Below, piece after piece: positions 24,753 through 33,656 of a stretch of 38,113 bases of DNA (position 1 is its first letter; the number at the start of each line of letters is the position of its first letter). This stretch comes from UBA11891 sp049890035 (GTDB taxonomy: Bacteria; Bacteroidota; Bacteroidia; Flavobacteriales; Flavobacteriaceae), in NCBI GenBank assembly GCA_049890035.1, contig JBMHCG010000044.1:1-38113 (forward strand). The letters are read 5' to 3'. The position numbers and the translations under genes were made by a program. A model generated the notes under the pieces. It made no database searches and had not been told where the DNA came from. It saw only the letters and a list, made by a program, of their open reading frames with translations.

Positions 24753-27700
24753 TTAACGTATTTTTTGATAATACTTCCTGGCAGGAAAATACGAAATGAA
24801 CCCCAATAGGGATACAAAACCAACAGAATAATAAACAAAATTAGGGGTGATCACCTTGTCCCCACTAGCATACGAATGCAATCCTACCAAATAAAAATTA
24901 ACTCCAAAATAAGTCATCAATATACTGGCAAAAGCTACAATACTCATCAGGTTAAACAACCATCGACTTCGCATCCCTGGTACCAGGCGCATATGCAATA
25001 CAAATGCATAAACCATTATACTAATAAGTGCCCATGTTTCCTTTGGATCCCATCCCCAATACCGACCCCAGCTTTCATTGGCCCACATCCCACCAAGGAA
25101 ATTACCTATGGTCAACATCACCAAACCTACAGTGAGCGACAATTCATTTACAATGGAGAGTTCGTTGACCTTTTGTTTCAATTTTTCTTTGTTCTTAGGG
25201 GTTGTCAAACGCATCAAAATCAGCACCAAAATTCCAATAATCATACTTAGGGCAAACGGACCATAACTGCCTACGATAACGGCTACATGTATCATCAGCC
25301 AATAGCTGTCTAAAACCGGTTGTAAATTGGCGATAGCAGGATCCATCCAATTCCAATGGGCAATCATCAAGATCATGGCAGTTATAAAGGCTGTGGCGGC
25401 AATTGTCAAGGAGGATTTGCGACCGAAAATCAACCCAAAAAGCATCGTCGCCCAGGCTACATATATCATCGATTCGTAGGCATCACTCCAAGGGGCATGT
25501 CCCGAAATAAACCACCGAGCTATCAATCCACCCGTGTGCAATGTGAAAAGAAAAATAATACTTCCTGCTAATAGTGTATTCATCCAACGCACCAAATGAC
25601 TAGTATAAAATATTTGCAACAGTAAAAACACAAAAAACAGGGTGCCTGTATAAAGATACCAACTAAATAATTTTTTGAAAATATCGTAGCGATTATACAG
25701 AATTTCAGCTTGGATTTTATCTTTTGAAGGAAGTACCTGTTGACCATACTTTTTCTGAAAACCTGAAAGGCTCTCCAAAAGTTCCTCCGCTTGTTGGTAA
25801 TCCCCCGATGCTTTGGCCAAACGTAACGATTGAAAATACAAAGGGAGTACATTATGAACATACAGGGAGTCGGTACCGTGAAAAGAGGCGGAAGCCAGTT
25901 CTGGATAACTAACCCATTTGTTATTAGCATCGTCTGGAATAGGAAAAACACGTAAAATCTTGCCTTCCAAGGCCGAATACAACAAATTGACCCGTTTATC
26001 AACTTCTATAAAATCTTTTTGAAACTGGTTGGGTACGGCTGCGCGATAGGCTTGTTCCAGTTGCCGTGCAATTTTATAATTCCCTTCCGTATCAAAAAAT
26101 GACACCAAAGGGGCATATTTCGCTTTGGGTGACACACCGGTAATTTTTCGCAAACTGTCATTGCCTCGTTTCAAATAAATAATGGGAATATTATACCAAA
26201 CGGCTGGATTGTTTAGAATTGACAAAAATACCTGATCGGAATTGAGTCCTTTATAGGTGTCATATTTACTCACCTTACGAAGCAATTCGGAAGAAAAAGT
26301 ATTGGCTGGTTTCATCCGCCCACCGGTGTCTTGAATAACAAGAGAACCAAATTTTTCTGCATGGGATGCAGCAAAAGCATCGACCTGAACCAACGAATCA
26401 AAATTGAAAGATAACATCGGCTTGTCATGCCATTCGTGCTGGCCTTGCACCCAACTAGAACTCAATAGTAAAATCCCTACGAGCAGGTTGGTGTAACTCA
26501 TTTTTTGCAATCGCTTGGACAACTGAACAAAACGTGTGTTGCCAATGAAAAAAATGCCCATCATGCTTAGGTACAAGAGAATATATCCCACATATGTTAC
26601 CCAAGTCCCCCAAAAATCGTGGTTTACAGAAAGTACTGTTCCTTTTTCATCAGGATCAAATGAAGCCTGAAAGAATCGATAACCACGATGGTCCAATACG
26701 TGATTCATGTAAATATCATAATCGAAGGGAGTCTGATCGGCAACGGTAATCTTACTCTTAAATGAAGAATAACTTCGTTCAGTTCCTGGATACTTTTCTG
26801 CGATAAAGTCGTTCAAACGGATCGAAAAAGGGAGCTTCAGGGGTAACGAACCGTATTGAACATAAAAGTCCAAATCGCCAAGAGATACTTTCTTAGGATC
26901 AAAACTATTCCCTTTTCCACCCATGACTGTAATTGTTTGTGTTTTGCCGTTCGTACCCAAGGTTAGCTTTAGAGCGTCTTGATTGCTATTGGCTTCACCT
27001 TGTTCCTGTTTGATCAGATCAATTTTTCCTCGCAAAGGAGGGTCTGGAATCACAAATTGCATCGATCCAATGGTATATAAAGAACGAAGTGCCAACGCTT
27101 GTTCTTGGTCTGCTCGAACGGACCCCTGAAATTGGTCAGCCATGCGAAGATAACCACCATCAAAGGGAGATTGAATATAGTGCAATCCGGCCTCAGAACG
27201 AATATTGATGGCCCCTGGTATGAAATTATTTAGGGTAAAAAGGATGTTATGAATACTGGCAACCGTACCTTCTTTTAGATAGTGTTCGTGGCGGATTCCA
27301 TCACCTGCCTCAACGATAGTGAGGTACCGTTCCCCGTCTGGATCGAGTACCAATCCTTCCGCAACATCTTCGATATAATCAACATAACCAATGGAAAATT
27401 GTTGGCCGTTAAAGTCATTTTCCCAAAAGAGAGAATTGTCTACATGTTCTGAAAAGAGAACAGCATCTTGAAGTTTCTTTCGCTGTGGAACACCATCAAT
27501 TTCTCCATCGACCCAAACAGTCAGATACGTTTTTACAGTTAAAAATGAAGCTGTTTGTTCCCCTTCACGGATAGGCATCACACCTTCATAGCCAAAATAG
27601 CGGGTAATAAAAGCCCCCAATAGAATGAGAATAAAAGACAAATGCAGCAAAAGGATGGCCCATTTCTCTTTACGCAACAAGCGGTACTTGAAAATATTAC

Positions 27701-27893
27701 CGATAAAATTTAGCATCAGCAATCCCATCAATACTTCAAACCACCAGGCATTGTAAATCCAAATTTTAGCTGTATCGGTGCTGTACCAACTTTCGATAAA
27801 AGTACCCAATGCCATGGCAGCCGGAAACAGTATAAACAATACAGCCATCAAGCGGTTGGAAAACAAAAATTCAATAGGATTCGGTTTCATCAT
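24753..27893 (-). CDS. ccsA: Fused System II cytochrome c biogenesis protein (CcsB/ResB + CcsA/ResC)
   Basis: A 1046-residue polytopic membrane protein that joins the ResB-like and CcsA-like halves of the cytochrome c heme lyase. The N-terminal half has helices at about 15-32, 50-66 and 78-95, a periplasmic ResB-like region, and a helix near 435-455. A central soluble block (about 490-735; begins after a signal-like VGILLLSSSWVQGQ) leads to the CcsA half. That half has about eight helices and the tryptophan-rich heme motif near residues 935-957 (GMWANESWGRYWGWDPKETW), with conserved His in flanking helices (IARWFISGHAPWSDAYESM and MIHVAVIVGSYG). It moves heme across the membrane and attaches it to CxxCH of apocytochromes. 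Length fits the Bacteroidota fusion. It lies downstream of a small membrane protein gene (51 bases) and directly upstream of another. Confidence 0.92.
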   Translation of the reverse strand: MMKPNPIEFLFSNRLMAVLFILFPAAMALGTFIESWYSTDTAKIWIYNAWWFEVLMGLLMLNFIGNIFKYRLLRKEKWAILLLHLSFILILLGAFITRYFGYEGVMPIREGEQTASFLTVKTYLTVWVDGEIDGVPQRKKLQDAVLFSEHVDNSLFWENDFNGQQFSIGYVDYIEDVAEGLVLDPDGERYLTIVEAGDGIRHEHYLKEGTVASIHNILFTLNNFIPGAINIRSEAGLHYIQSPFDGGYLRMADQFQGSVRADQEQALALRSLYTIGSMQFVIPDPPLRGKIDLIKQEQGEANSNQDALKLTLGTNGKTQTITVMGGKGNSFDPKKVSLGDLDFYVQYGSLPLKLPFSIRLNDFIAEKYPGTERSYSSFKSKITVADQTPFDYDIYMNHVLDHRGYRFFQASFDPDEKGTVLSVNHDFWGTWVTYVGYILLYLSMMGIFFIGNTRFVQLSKRLQKMSYTNLLVGILLLSSSWVQGQHEWHDKPMLSFNFDSLVQVDAFAASHAEKFGSLVIQDTGGRMKPANTFSSELLRKVSKYDTYKGLNSDQVFLSILNNPAVWYNIPIIYLKRGNDSLRKITGVSPKAKYAPLVSFFDTEGNYKIARQLEQAYRAAVPNQFQKDFIEVDKRVNLLYSALEGKILRVFPIPDDANNKWVSYPELASASFHGTDSLYVHNVLPLYFQSLRLAKASGDYQQAEELLESLSGFQKKYGQQVLPSKDKIQAEILYNRYDIFKKLFSWYLYTGTLFFVFLLLQIFYTSHLVRWMNTLLAGSIIFLFTLHTGGLIARWFISGHAPWSDAYESMIYVAWATMLFGLIFGRKSSLTIAATAFITAMILMIAHWNWMDPAIANLQPVLDSYWLMIHVAVIVGSYGPFALSMIIGILVLILMRLTTPKNKEKLKQKVNELSIVNELSLTVGLVMLTIGNFLGGMWANESWGRYWGWDPKETWALISIMVYAFVLHMRLVPGMRSRWLFNLMSIVAFASILMTYFGVNFYLVGLHSYASGDKVITPNFVYYSVGFVSLLGFISYFPARKYYQKIR

Positions 27894-27944
27894 TCAGCAT
27901 CATCAACTTGCGCAAAGATAAAATACCTAACAGAAATACAGGAA

Positions 27945-28238
27945 TTAATTGACCACCAATTGACTGCTAAAGAATAAAAGTAAAATCCATTCAAAAAGCA
28001 AACCAATAGACACGATACGATCAATCATTGGATTTCGTATCATAGCAATCATCAAACCCAACGCGAGTATCGGGAAAATCAAAATGGCAAGTATGAAGGG
28101 CCATTGCGGTAAATCATTTAAAAGAAACAAAAGGCAGTAATTGGCAGTAGCCGAAAAAACACCGGCCGTCCAAACAACAAAAACAGCAATAATCCTTGAA
28201 GGGTAAACATAAGAACAAAGGGTAGGTATAAAATTCAT
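27945..28238 (-). CDS. Small three-helix membrane protein
   Basis: A 97-residue hydrophobic protein with likely helices at about 15-38 (IIAVFVVWTAGVFSATANYC), 45-66 (WPFILAILIFPILALGLMIA) and 72-94 (IVSIGLLFEWILLLFFSSQL). No family recognised. It is the first gene of the minus-strand run that contains ccsBA. TATCTTTA on the minus strand at 28267-28260 is a near-consensus -7 box 21 bases before the ATG. A link to heme handling or respiration is suggested only by position. Confidence 0.7.
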   Translation of the reverse strand: MNFIPTLCSYVYPSRIIAVFVVWTAGVFSATANYCLLFLLNDLPQWPFILAILIFPILALGLMIAMIRNPMIDRIVSIGLLFEWILLLFFSSQLVVN

Positions 28239-28285
28239 AGGTCGTTATTTAGGGTACAATAAAGATACTAAAAACGATTATTCCT

Positions 28286-28293
28286 TACTTTTG
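28286..28293 (+). promoter_or_regulatory. Putative -7 box TACTTTTG, immediately before the DUF2520 gene
   Basis: Exact TAnnTTTG match that ends only 3 bases before ATG 28297. If it is used, transcription would begin at or just inside the start codon, giving a leaderless message for the whole downstream run. Confidence 0.4.
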
Positions 28294-28296
28294 AAG

Positions 28297-29052
28297 ATGC
28301 TTAAAATCACGTTGATAGGAAGTGGTAATCTCGGTAGTCATTTGTTCCAGCACTGGAAGGCGAATTCCCAAGTAAAACTCAACCAGTGGTTACGACGTTC
28401 TCGAACTGAAAGAACAATTGATGGAGTCTCCTGTATTGGATCTCCATCGGAAATTGAGCCAGCAGATGCCTATGTCATGGCCATTCCTGACAGGGAAATA
28501 GAAAGTCTTTCAACCCAATTACCCCCTACAGGTATGGCAGTACATTGTTCGGGTAGTATGTCCCTAGACATTTTACGGAACAAGGGAACAAAGGGGGTGT
28601 TGTATCCCTTGCAATCCTTTAGCAGCGAACGCCAGCTTAATTTCAATACCATCCCTTTTTTTTTAGAGACACTGACGGCCCGTGAACAAACCGTCTTGCA
28701 AGCACTAGTGGACTCTTTGAGTACCCACCAATACTGGCTAAATTCTGCCCAGCGATTGCAATTGCATTTGGCCGCTGTCTTTGCCAACAATTTCACCAAC
28801 CATTGCTATGAAGTTGCTGGACGTATTTGCGAAGCCAACAAGATTCCTTTTGATGTTTTACTTCCTCTGATACATGAAACAGCATCCAAAGTAGCGGTTA
28901 TGAAACCCATAAAAGCCCAAACAGGACCTGCAATACGCAATGATCAACTAGTCTTGGAAAAACACCAGTCTATCCTAAAAAACAAAACGGACAAACAACT
29001 ATATCAATTCATCTCCCAAGCGATACAAAACTCTGAAAATGAACAACTATAA
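28297..29052 (+). CDS. Rossmann-fold oxidoreductase-like protein with DUF2520 domain
   Basis: A 251-residue protein. The N-terminus is a nucleotide-binding Rossmann fold (ITLIGSGNLGSHLFQHW; G-x-G-x-x-G), with VMAIPDREIESL and VHCSGSMSLDIL as in F420/NADP-dependent oxidoreductase relatives. The C-terminal half (LYPLQSFS onward, with LHLAAVFANNFTNH and the GPAIRNDQ motif) is the helical DUF2520 domain, resembling pyrroline-5-carboxylate reductase and ketopantoate reductase helices. The substrate is unknown. The chosen ATG leaves only four residues before the GxGxxG strand, so no later start is possible. It overlaps kdsC by 14 bases; this order is common in Flavobacteriia and suggests one transcript through Maf. 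Confidence 0.88.
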   Translation: MLKITLIGSGNLGSHLFQHWKANSQVKLNQWLRRSRTERTIDGVSCIGSPSEIEPADAYVMAIPDREIESLSTQLPPTGMAVHCSGSMSLDILRNKGTKGVLYPLQSFSSERQLNFNTIPFFLETLTAREQTVLQALVDSLSTHQYWLNSAQRLQLHLAAVFANNFTNHCYEVAGRICEANKIPFDVLLPLIHETASKVAVMKPIKAQTGPAIRNDQLVLEKHQSILKNKTDKQLYQFISQAIQNSENEQL

Positions 29053-29563
29053 ACAACGTCTTGCTCAAATTAACACCATAATATTCGATGTCGATGGAGT
29101 ACTTACGGATGGAAAAATCATAATCACCACCGAAGGAGAAATGTACCGACAGATGGATACCAAAGATGGCTATGCCTTAAAGTGTGCCTTGGATGCGGGC
29201 CTGAAAGTGGTCATTATCTCTGGGGGTACCAATGAAGGCATTCGTAACCGCCTTCGCGCATTGGGTGTGTATGATATCTATTTGGGTGCCCATCACAAGA
29301 TAGATGCCTTTCAAGATTTGCTAGATAATTATGATCTTGACCCCGAGAAGATGCTTTATATGGGCGATGACATACCTGATATTCCTGTGATGGAAAAGGT
29401 GGGTATTTCGTGCTGTCCCAAAGATGCCGTCCCCGACGTTTTGGCTTGTGTCGATTATGTGTCGCCAAAGAAAGGAGGAGAAGGGTGTGTTCGTGAAATC
29501 ATTGAACAATTACTCCGCGCACAGGGCAAATGGGGGTCTTTTAAAAGTGCCAAAAATGACTAG
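29039..29563 (+). CDS. kdsC: 3-deoxy-D-manno-octulosonate 8-phosphate phosphatase (KdsC)
   Basis: A 174-residue HAD-superfamily phosphatase without cap domain, the size and form of KdsC, which works as a tetramer and releases phosphate from Kdo-8-phosphate on the way to lipopolysaccharide core sugar Kdo. Motif I is FDVDGVLTDG with Asp17 and Asp19, motif II SGG (IISGGTNEG), the Lys in GAHHKIDAF, and motif IV GDDIPDIPVM. The family-typical YVSPKKGGEGCVREIIE is near the C-terminus. It overlaps the DUF2520 gene at its start and the maf gene by 8 bases at its end. Confidence 0.92.
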   Translation: MNNYKQRLAQINTIIFDVDGVLTDGKIIITTEGEMYRQMDTKDGYALKCALDAGLKVVIISGGTNEGIRNRLRALGVYDIYLGAHHKIDAFQDLLDNYDLDPEKMLYMGDDIPDIPVMEKVGISCCPKDAVPDVLACVDYVSPKKGGEGCVREIIEQLLRAQGKWGSFKSAKND

Positions 29564-30179
29564 TTCCCATTTAATGAATCCCCATGGGTATGAAATTATC
29601 CTTGCCAGTGGATCGCCAAGACGACAGGCATTCTTAAAAGAAATGGGACTTGCCTTTCGCATCCAAAAATATGATGTTGAGGAAAGTTACCCCAACACCC
29701 TTCAAGGGGCCGATATTGCCATTCACATAACCACTCAAAAAGCCAATCCCTTTCGAGAAATTATTAATGAGAAACAATTGGTTATCACTGCCGATACCAT
29801 TGTATGGCATCATGGAAATTATTTGGGTAAACCCAAAGATCGGAAGGAAGCTCAAAGGATGCTTGAAGCGCTTTCCGACAGTACACACGAGGTGATTACG
29901 GCTGTTGGCCTGTTACAAAAAAACAATTGGGATGTATTTACCGAAACCACTAAGGTCACTTTTAACCCACTTTCAGATTTGGAGATAGCGAATTACATCG
30001 CCAGTGGTGCCCCAATGGACAAAGCAGGGGCCTATGGAATTCAAGACCGAATCGGAACCTTAGGTATTGCACATATCGAAGGGAGTTACACCAATGTGGT
30101 GGGTCTGCCCATGGCACAGTTATTCAAAAAACTTGTTAACAAACTGTCGTTACCCCCCAGTCAGATTCCCTGGCTATGA
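29556..30179 (+). CDS. maf: Maf-type nucleoside triphosphate pyrophosphatase (YhdE-like)
   Basis: A 207-residue house-cleaning enzyme that hydrolyses non-canonical or surplus nucleotides (dTTP/UTP and modified forms in the YhdE branch). Seen: LASGSPRRQAFLKEMGL at residues 16-32, ITADTIVWHHGNYLGKP, and KAGAYGIQD, where AGAYGIQ fits the dTTP/UTP branch rather than the m7GTP branch. ATG 29556 overlaps the kdsC stop (ATGACTAG); a second ATG at 29574 would remove six residues and is also possible. The longer upstream frame from 29424 lies inside kdsC and is not used. Gene order kdsC-maf is typical of Flavobacteriia. Confidence 0.9.
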   Translation: MTSSHLMNPHGYEIILASGSPRRQAFLKEMGLAFRIQKYDVEESYPNTLQGADIAIHITTQKANPFREIINEKQLVITADTIVWHHGNYLGKPKDRKEAQRMLEALSDSTHEVITAVGLLQKNNWDVFTETTKVTFNPLSDLEIANYIASGAPMDKAGAYGIQDRIGTLGIAHIEGSYTNVVGLPMAQLFKKLVNKLSLPPSQIPWL

Positions 30180-30194
30180 AGTATCTTTCCATTT

Positions 30195-31121
30195 ATGAAA
30201 AAGTTGTGGGTTTTCTATATTGCATGTTGTTGTTCACTGGGTTGTGCTACAGATACAGCCCAACAAACCACTTCGATAAACTGCAACTTTTCTGAGAAAA
30301 AAAATAGACAAGCACTCACAGCCACTTTTAAATCGTACTGGTTTGATGGGACAGCGGAAATAAATACGTATGCTCTGGAACAGCCACGCTATGGTACTCT
30401 GCGTCAAGGAAAGGCCGTGTTAATTTACGTTACAGAGGACTTTCTCCCCGCTCCTCAAGTGAAGGCCAATGTAAAATCAGAAGCCTCGCGAACGGTACTT
30501 AAAAACAATCGAACCAAAACGTTCTTGACAGGCATCTATCCCTACACAATAATGAGCAGTAGCTTTTCTTATTTGGGATGGGAACCCCGCTTGGCTAAAG
30601 TCAGTACCTCCATTCAGGAATGGTGCGGGCAAAGCTATTTGCAACTGAACCGAAAAAAAGAGATCGAATTGATCAGTCACTCCTATTTTGAAGGCGAGGC
30701 AGACCAAATGATTCATTTCCCATCCCATCTAAAAACAGAAGACGAACTATGGAATCTAATACGAATACACCCACAGGAACTCCCTTCTGGTTCGTTTGAA
30801 TTACTCCCTAGTTTGGAGTGGCTTCGTTTGCATCACAAACCCTTAGAGGCTGTCCCTGTGACAGCCAATTTGGAATTTGACACACAGCTTCCAATGGCAA
30901 GCTATCAAGTACGGTTTCCTTCCCTGGGACGTACATTGCTTATCCAGTTTCAATCCCAGCCTCCTTATCGTGTTGAATCGTGGGAAGACCAATCCGACCG
31001 AGGCGAAAGTTACTCTACAAAAGCGCGGCGTCTACAAACCGAAAAACTTCCCTACTGGCAACTGAATAAAAAGGGAGATGAACAGTATCGAATATCTTTA
31101 GAACTCAATACAACTTTATGA
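30195..31121 (+). CDS. Conserved lipoprotein of unknown function downstream of maf
   Basis: A 308-residue lipoprotein; the lipobox SLGC puts the lipid on Cys17. The body includes TFKSYWFDGTAEINTYAL, YGTLRQGKAVLIYVTEDFL and a beta-rich C-terminal half. I believe relatives in Flavobacteriia are often labelled septum formation inhibitor Maf because they sit next to maf, but this protein has none of the Maf motifs and is unrelated. The gene begins 15 bases after maf and overlaps the PIG-L gene by ATGA, so it is part of the same transcript. It could act with the exported PIG-L protein in the periplasm (inference from the coupling only). Confidence 0.82.
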   Translation: MKKLWVFYIACCCSLGCATDTAQQTTSINCNFSEKKNRQALTATFKSYWFDGTAEINTYALEQPRYGTLRQGKAVLIYVTEDFLPAPQVKANVKSEASRTVLKNNRTKTFLTGIYPYTIMSSSFSYLGWEPRLAKVSTSIQEWCGQSYLQLNRKKEIELISHSYFEGEADQMIHFPSHLKTEDELWNLIRIHPQELPSGSFELLPSLEWLRLHHKPLEAVPVTANLEFDTQLPMASYQVRFPSLGRTLLIQFQSQPPYRVESWEDQSDRGESYSTKARRLQTEKLPYWQLNKKGDEQYRISLELNTTL

Positions 31122-33562
31122 AAAACTGTTTGCTTTGGATGGCATTAGCCATGTTTCTCAACCTCAATGCCCAATCAGCTGGAGAAATCTATCAAGACCT
31201 CAAAAAATTAAACTTCCTTGGTTCGGTACTATATGTGGCCGCCCATCCCGACGACGAAAACACAGCGCTAATCTCGCATTTTGCCAATCACGTGCATGCA
31301 GAAACCGCTTACCTATCCCTCACTCGGGGTGACGGTGGACAAAACCTTATCGGTACTGAATTGCGTGAACAACTGGGTGTCATCCGCACCAACGAATTAC
31401 TTCAAGCCCGAAAAATTGACGGCGGGCAACAGTTCTTTAGTTCTGCTGTGGATTTTGGGTTTTCCAAGCATCCCAAAGAAACATTAAAGATCTGGGACAA
31501 AAAACAAATTCTAGGTGAAGTAGTTGCGCATATTCGCAGCTTCCAACCCGACCTAATCATTCATCGTTTTGACCACCGCACACCGGGTCGCACACACGGT
31601 CATCACACTTCTTCTGCCCTTTTAAGTCATAAAGCTTTTGATTTGAGCAACAATCCTGCAATTTTTCCTGAACAGTTAAAACAAGGGTCCCCATGGCAAG
31701 CCCGACGTCAATTTTTTAACACTTCATGGTGGTTTTATGGTAGTCGAGAAAAATTTAAACAAGCCGATAAAACCAATTTACTCGCACTGGAAATTGGCAA
31801 TTACGACCCCTTACGAGGCCTTTCGAATAGCCAATTGGCTGCTGCGAGTCGCAGTTCGCACAAGTCTCAAGGCTTTGGATCGGCACCGCAGCTAGGAGAA
31901 CGGACCGAATATATAGAGCTCATTAATGGTGACCGGCCCCGGGGCAATGATCCCTTTGAAGGGATCAATACCAGCTGGACGCGCGTTGCTGGGGGACAAA
32001 AAGTTGGCAAATTAGTGGATCAAGCCCTGACTGAATTCGATTTTATCGAACCCAGCCAAAGCCTCCCGATTTTGATTAAAATCGCTCAAGCCATAGACCA
32101 GCTTGAACCTTCGCTTTGGAAAACCCGTAAAAGCCAAGCCACTCAAAAACTCATCCAGGATTGTGCTGCTTTAACCCTACAATTAAACGCCGCAACTGCC
32201 TATGCCAGTCCAGGGGAGTCTGTCGAAATTCGTTTGAACAGTGTTCAGCAAAGTTCTCTCCCGATGGTCATCGAAAAGGTAGGTGACCAAGTCATCAATA
32301 AAAATCTAAACCCCAACAAAGCCGTTAATACTTCCTTTACCTTACCACTGGGCAAAACACTGACCACTCCCTACTGGCTGACACAAAAAGGTAGCTTGGG
32401 GCTTTTTACAATACAAAACGAGCAACTTCGAGGCTTACCCGAAACCCCACCGCTTTTTTTGCCTATTCAAATGCAAATCAACGGCTCACCCTTTGTCTTT
32501 AATGTTCCCATCCAATTTCGCAAAACAGATCCTGTACGGGGGGAAGTGATAAACCCTTTTCACGTACTCCCGCCCTTAGGCATCAATTTTCAAAAAAATG
32601 TACACCTCTACCCTGACTTAGGAGCCCAAGACATTCAATTGGAAGTCACCAGCTATGGAAAGCGTTTTACAGGAGAAGTAGAATTGTGTTTTCCCAATGG
32701 ATGGAAAATTGATCAAGCCAAACAAAAAGTCAAACTTACAGGCCGGGGTAGTTCACAATTGATCAACTATAAGCTGACCCCAACCGCCCAGGCAGAAAGT
32801 GGGTTAATGGGACCCTTAGTGCATCAAAACGAAAAAACCTGGGATCGTATTTATAGCGTGCAAACCATTGATTATAAACACATTCCAAAACAATATATTG
32901 CCCAACCCAGTGAGGCAAAATTGGTACGCTTGCAACTGACCCTTCCCAAGAAAAAAGTTGGATACCTCATGGGGGCAGGGGATTTGGTACCTGATTACCT
33001 ACAAACCATTGGATTGGCTGTTACACCGATCGATATAGATCGCATTAATCAAGAAGATCTCAACCAGTTTGACACCGTTCTTGTAGGTATTCGCGCCTTC
33101 AATGTCCTGGAATCCTTGCGTTATAAAAACAAAATGCTGTTTGACTTTGCCCAACAAGGGGGTACATTGATTGTACAATACACCACCAGTCGTCGCATGC
33201 AAACCAAAAATATTCTGCCCTATCCAATCCAATTGTCACGCGATCGCGTAACAGACGAAAATAGTGCCGTTCGCTTGCTCCAACCCCAACACCCAGTCCT
33301 AAACGAACCGCACCCAATCAAAGAAGATGATTTTAATGGCTGGGTACAAGAAAGAGGGCTGTATTTTGCCAATCAATGGGACCAACGCTTTACGCCCATC
33401 TTAGGCATGCAAGACGAGGGAGAAAGTGAAAAACAAGGCAGTCTGCTTATTGCTCCGCACGGTCAAGGAACGGTCGTCTACACGGGATTGAGCTTTTTTA
33501 GAGAACTTCCCGCTGGCGTTCCCGGCGCATACCGCCTGCTGCTAAACCTCATTGCCTTATAG
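31118..33562 (+). CDS. Exported large PIG-L family deacetylase
   Basis: An 814-residue protein with signal peptide (MKNCLLWMALAMFLNLNAQ). Residues about 30-260 are the zinc-dependent LmbE/PIG-L domain, which removes acetyl from N-acetylglucosamine-type substrates: AHPDDE at 42-47 and HGHH at 160-163 supply the zinc ligands, with SLTRGDGGQNLIGTELREQLGVIR between (a family-typical block, about 67-90). The next 350 residues are beta-rich with no clear enzyme motif. Residues about 605-720 (KVGYLMGAGDLVPDYLQ, FDTVLVGIRAFNV, QGGTLIVQY) look like a class I glutamine-amidotransferase-like fold without an obvious Cys nucleophile. The substrate is unknown; a periplasmic or surface glycan is likely. The start overlaps the lipoprotein stop by 4 bases. 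Confidence 0.88.
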   Translation: MKNCLLWMALAMFLNLNAQSAGEIYQDLKKLNFLGSVLYVAAHPDDENTALISHFANHVHAETAYLSLTRGDGGQNLIGTELREQLGVIRTNELLQARKIDGGQQFFSSAVDFGFSKHPKETLKIWDKKQILGEVVAHIRSFQPDLIIHRFDHRTPGRTHGHHTSSALLSHKAFDLSNNPAIFPEQLKQGSPWQARRQFFNTSWWFYGSREKFKQADKTNLLALEIGNYDPLRGLSNSQLAAASRSSHKSQGFGSAPQLGERTEYIELINGDRPRGNDPFEGINTSWTRVAGGQKVGKLVDQALTEFDFIEPSQSLPILIKIAQAIDQLEPSLWKTRKSQATQKLIQDCAALTLQLNAATAYASPGESVEIRLNSVQQSSLPMVIEKVGDQVINKNLNPNKAVNTSFTLPLGKTLTTPYWLTQKGSLGLFTIQNEQLRGLPETPPLFLPIQMQINGSPFVFNVPIQFRKTDPVRGEVINPFHVLPPLGINFQKNVHLYPDLGAQDIQLEVTSYGKRFTGEVELCFPNGWKIDQAKQKVKLTGRGSSQLINYKLTPTAQAESGLMGPLVHQNEKTWDRIYSVQTIDYKHIPKQYIAQPSEAKLVRLQLTLPKKKVGYLMGAGDLVPDYLQTIGLAVTPIDIDRINQEDLNQFDTVLVGIRAFNVLESLRYKNKMLFDFAQQGGTLIVQYTTSRRMQTKNILPYPIQLSRDRVTDENSAVRLLQPQHPVLNEPHPIKEDDFNGWVQERGLYFANQWDQRFTPILGMQDEGESEKQGSLLIAPHGQGTVVYTGLSFFRELPAGVPGAYRLLLNLIAL

Positions 33563-33566
33563 CCTT

Positions 33567-33656
33567 ATGTCCTCGAAAAGCTATCTATACCTCGCTCTTG
33601 CCAATGTCATTTATTGGCTGCTGTTTTGGCTGTTTATGAAATCTTTCACGCTATGA
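33567..33656 (+). CDS. 29-residue single-helix membrane peptide coupled to the symporter
   Basis: A small frame starts at ATG 33567, 4 bases after the PIG-L stop, and ends in TGA at 33654-33656, which overlaps the symporter ATG (33653) as ATGA. The peptide reads MSSKSYLYLALANVIYW then LLFWLFMKSFTL: one transmembrane helix with Lys at each end. The exact ATGA coupling on one side and short spacing on the other are what real genes in this run show (the lipoprotein/PIG-L junction uses the same ATGA). Small helper subunits are known for other sodium symporters, so an accessory subunit is plausible. It could also be a leader peptide that sets symporter translation. Not a family I recognise. Confidence 0.55.
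   Translation: MSSKSYLYLALANVIYWLLFWLFMKSFTL

Noticed and set aside
29424..29555. Longer start for Maf
   Set aside because: It lies inside kdsC and the added residues do not resemble Maf proteins.
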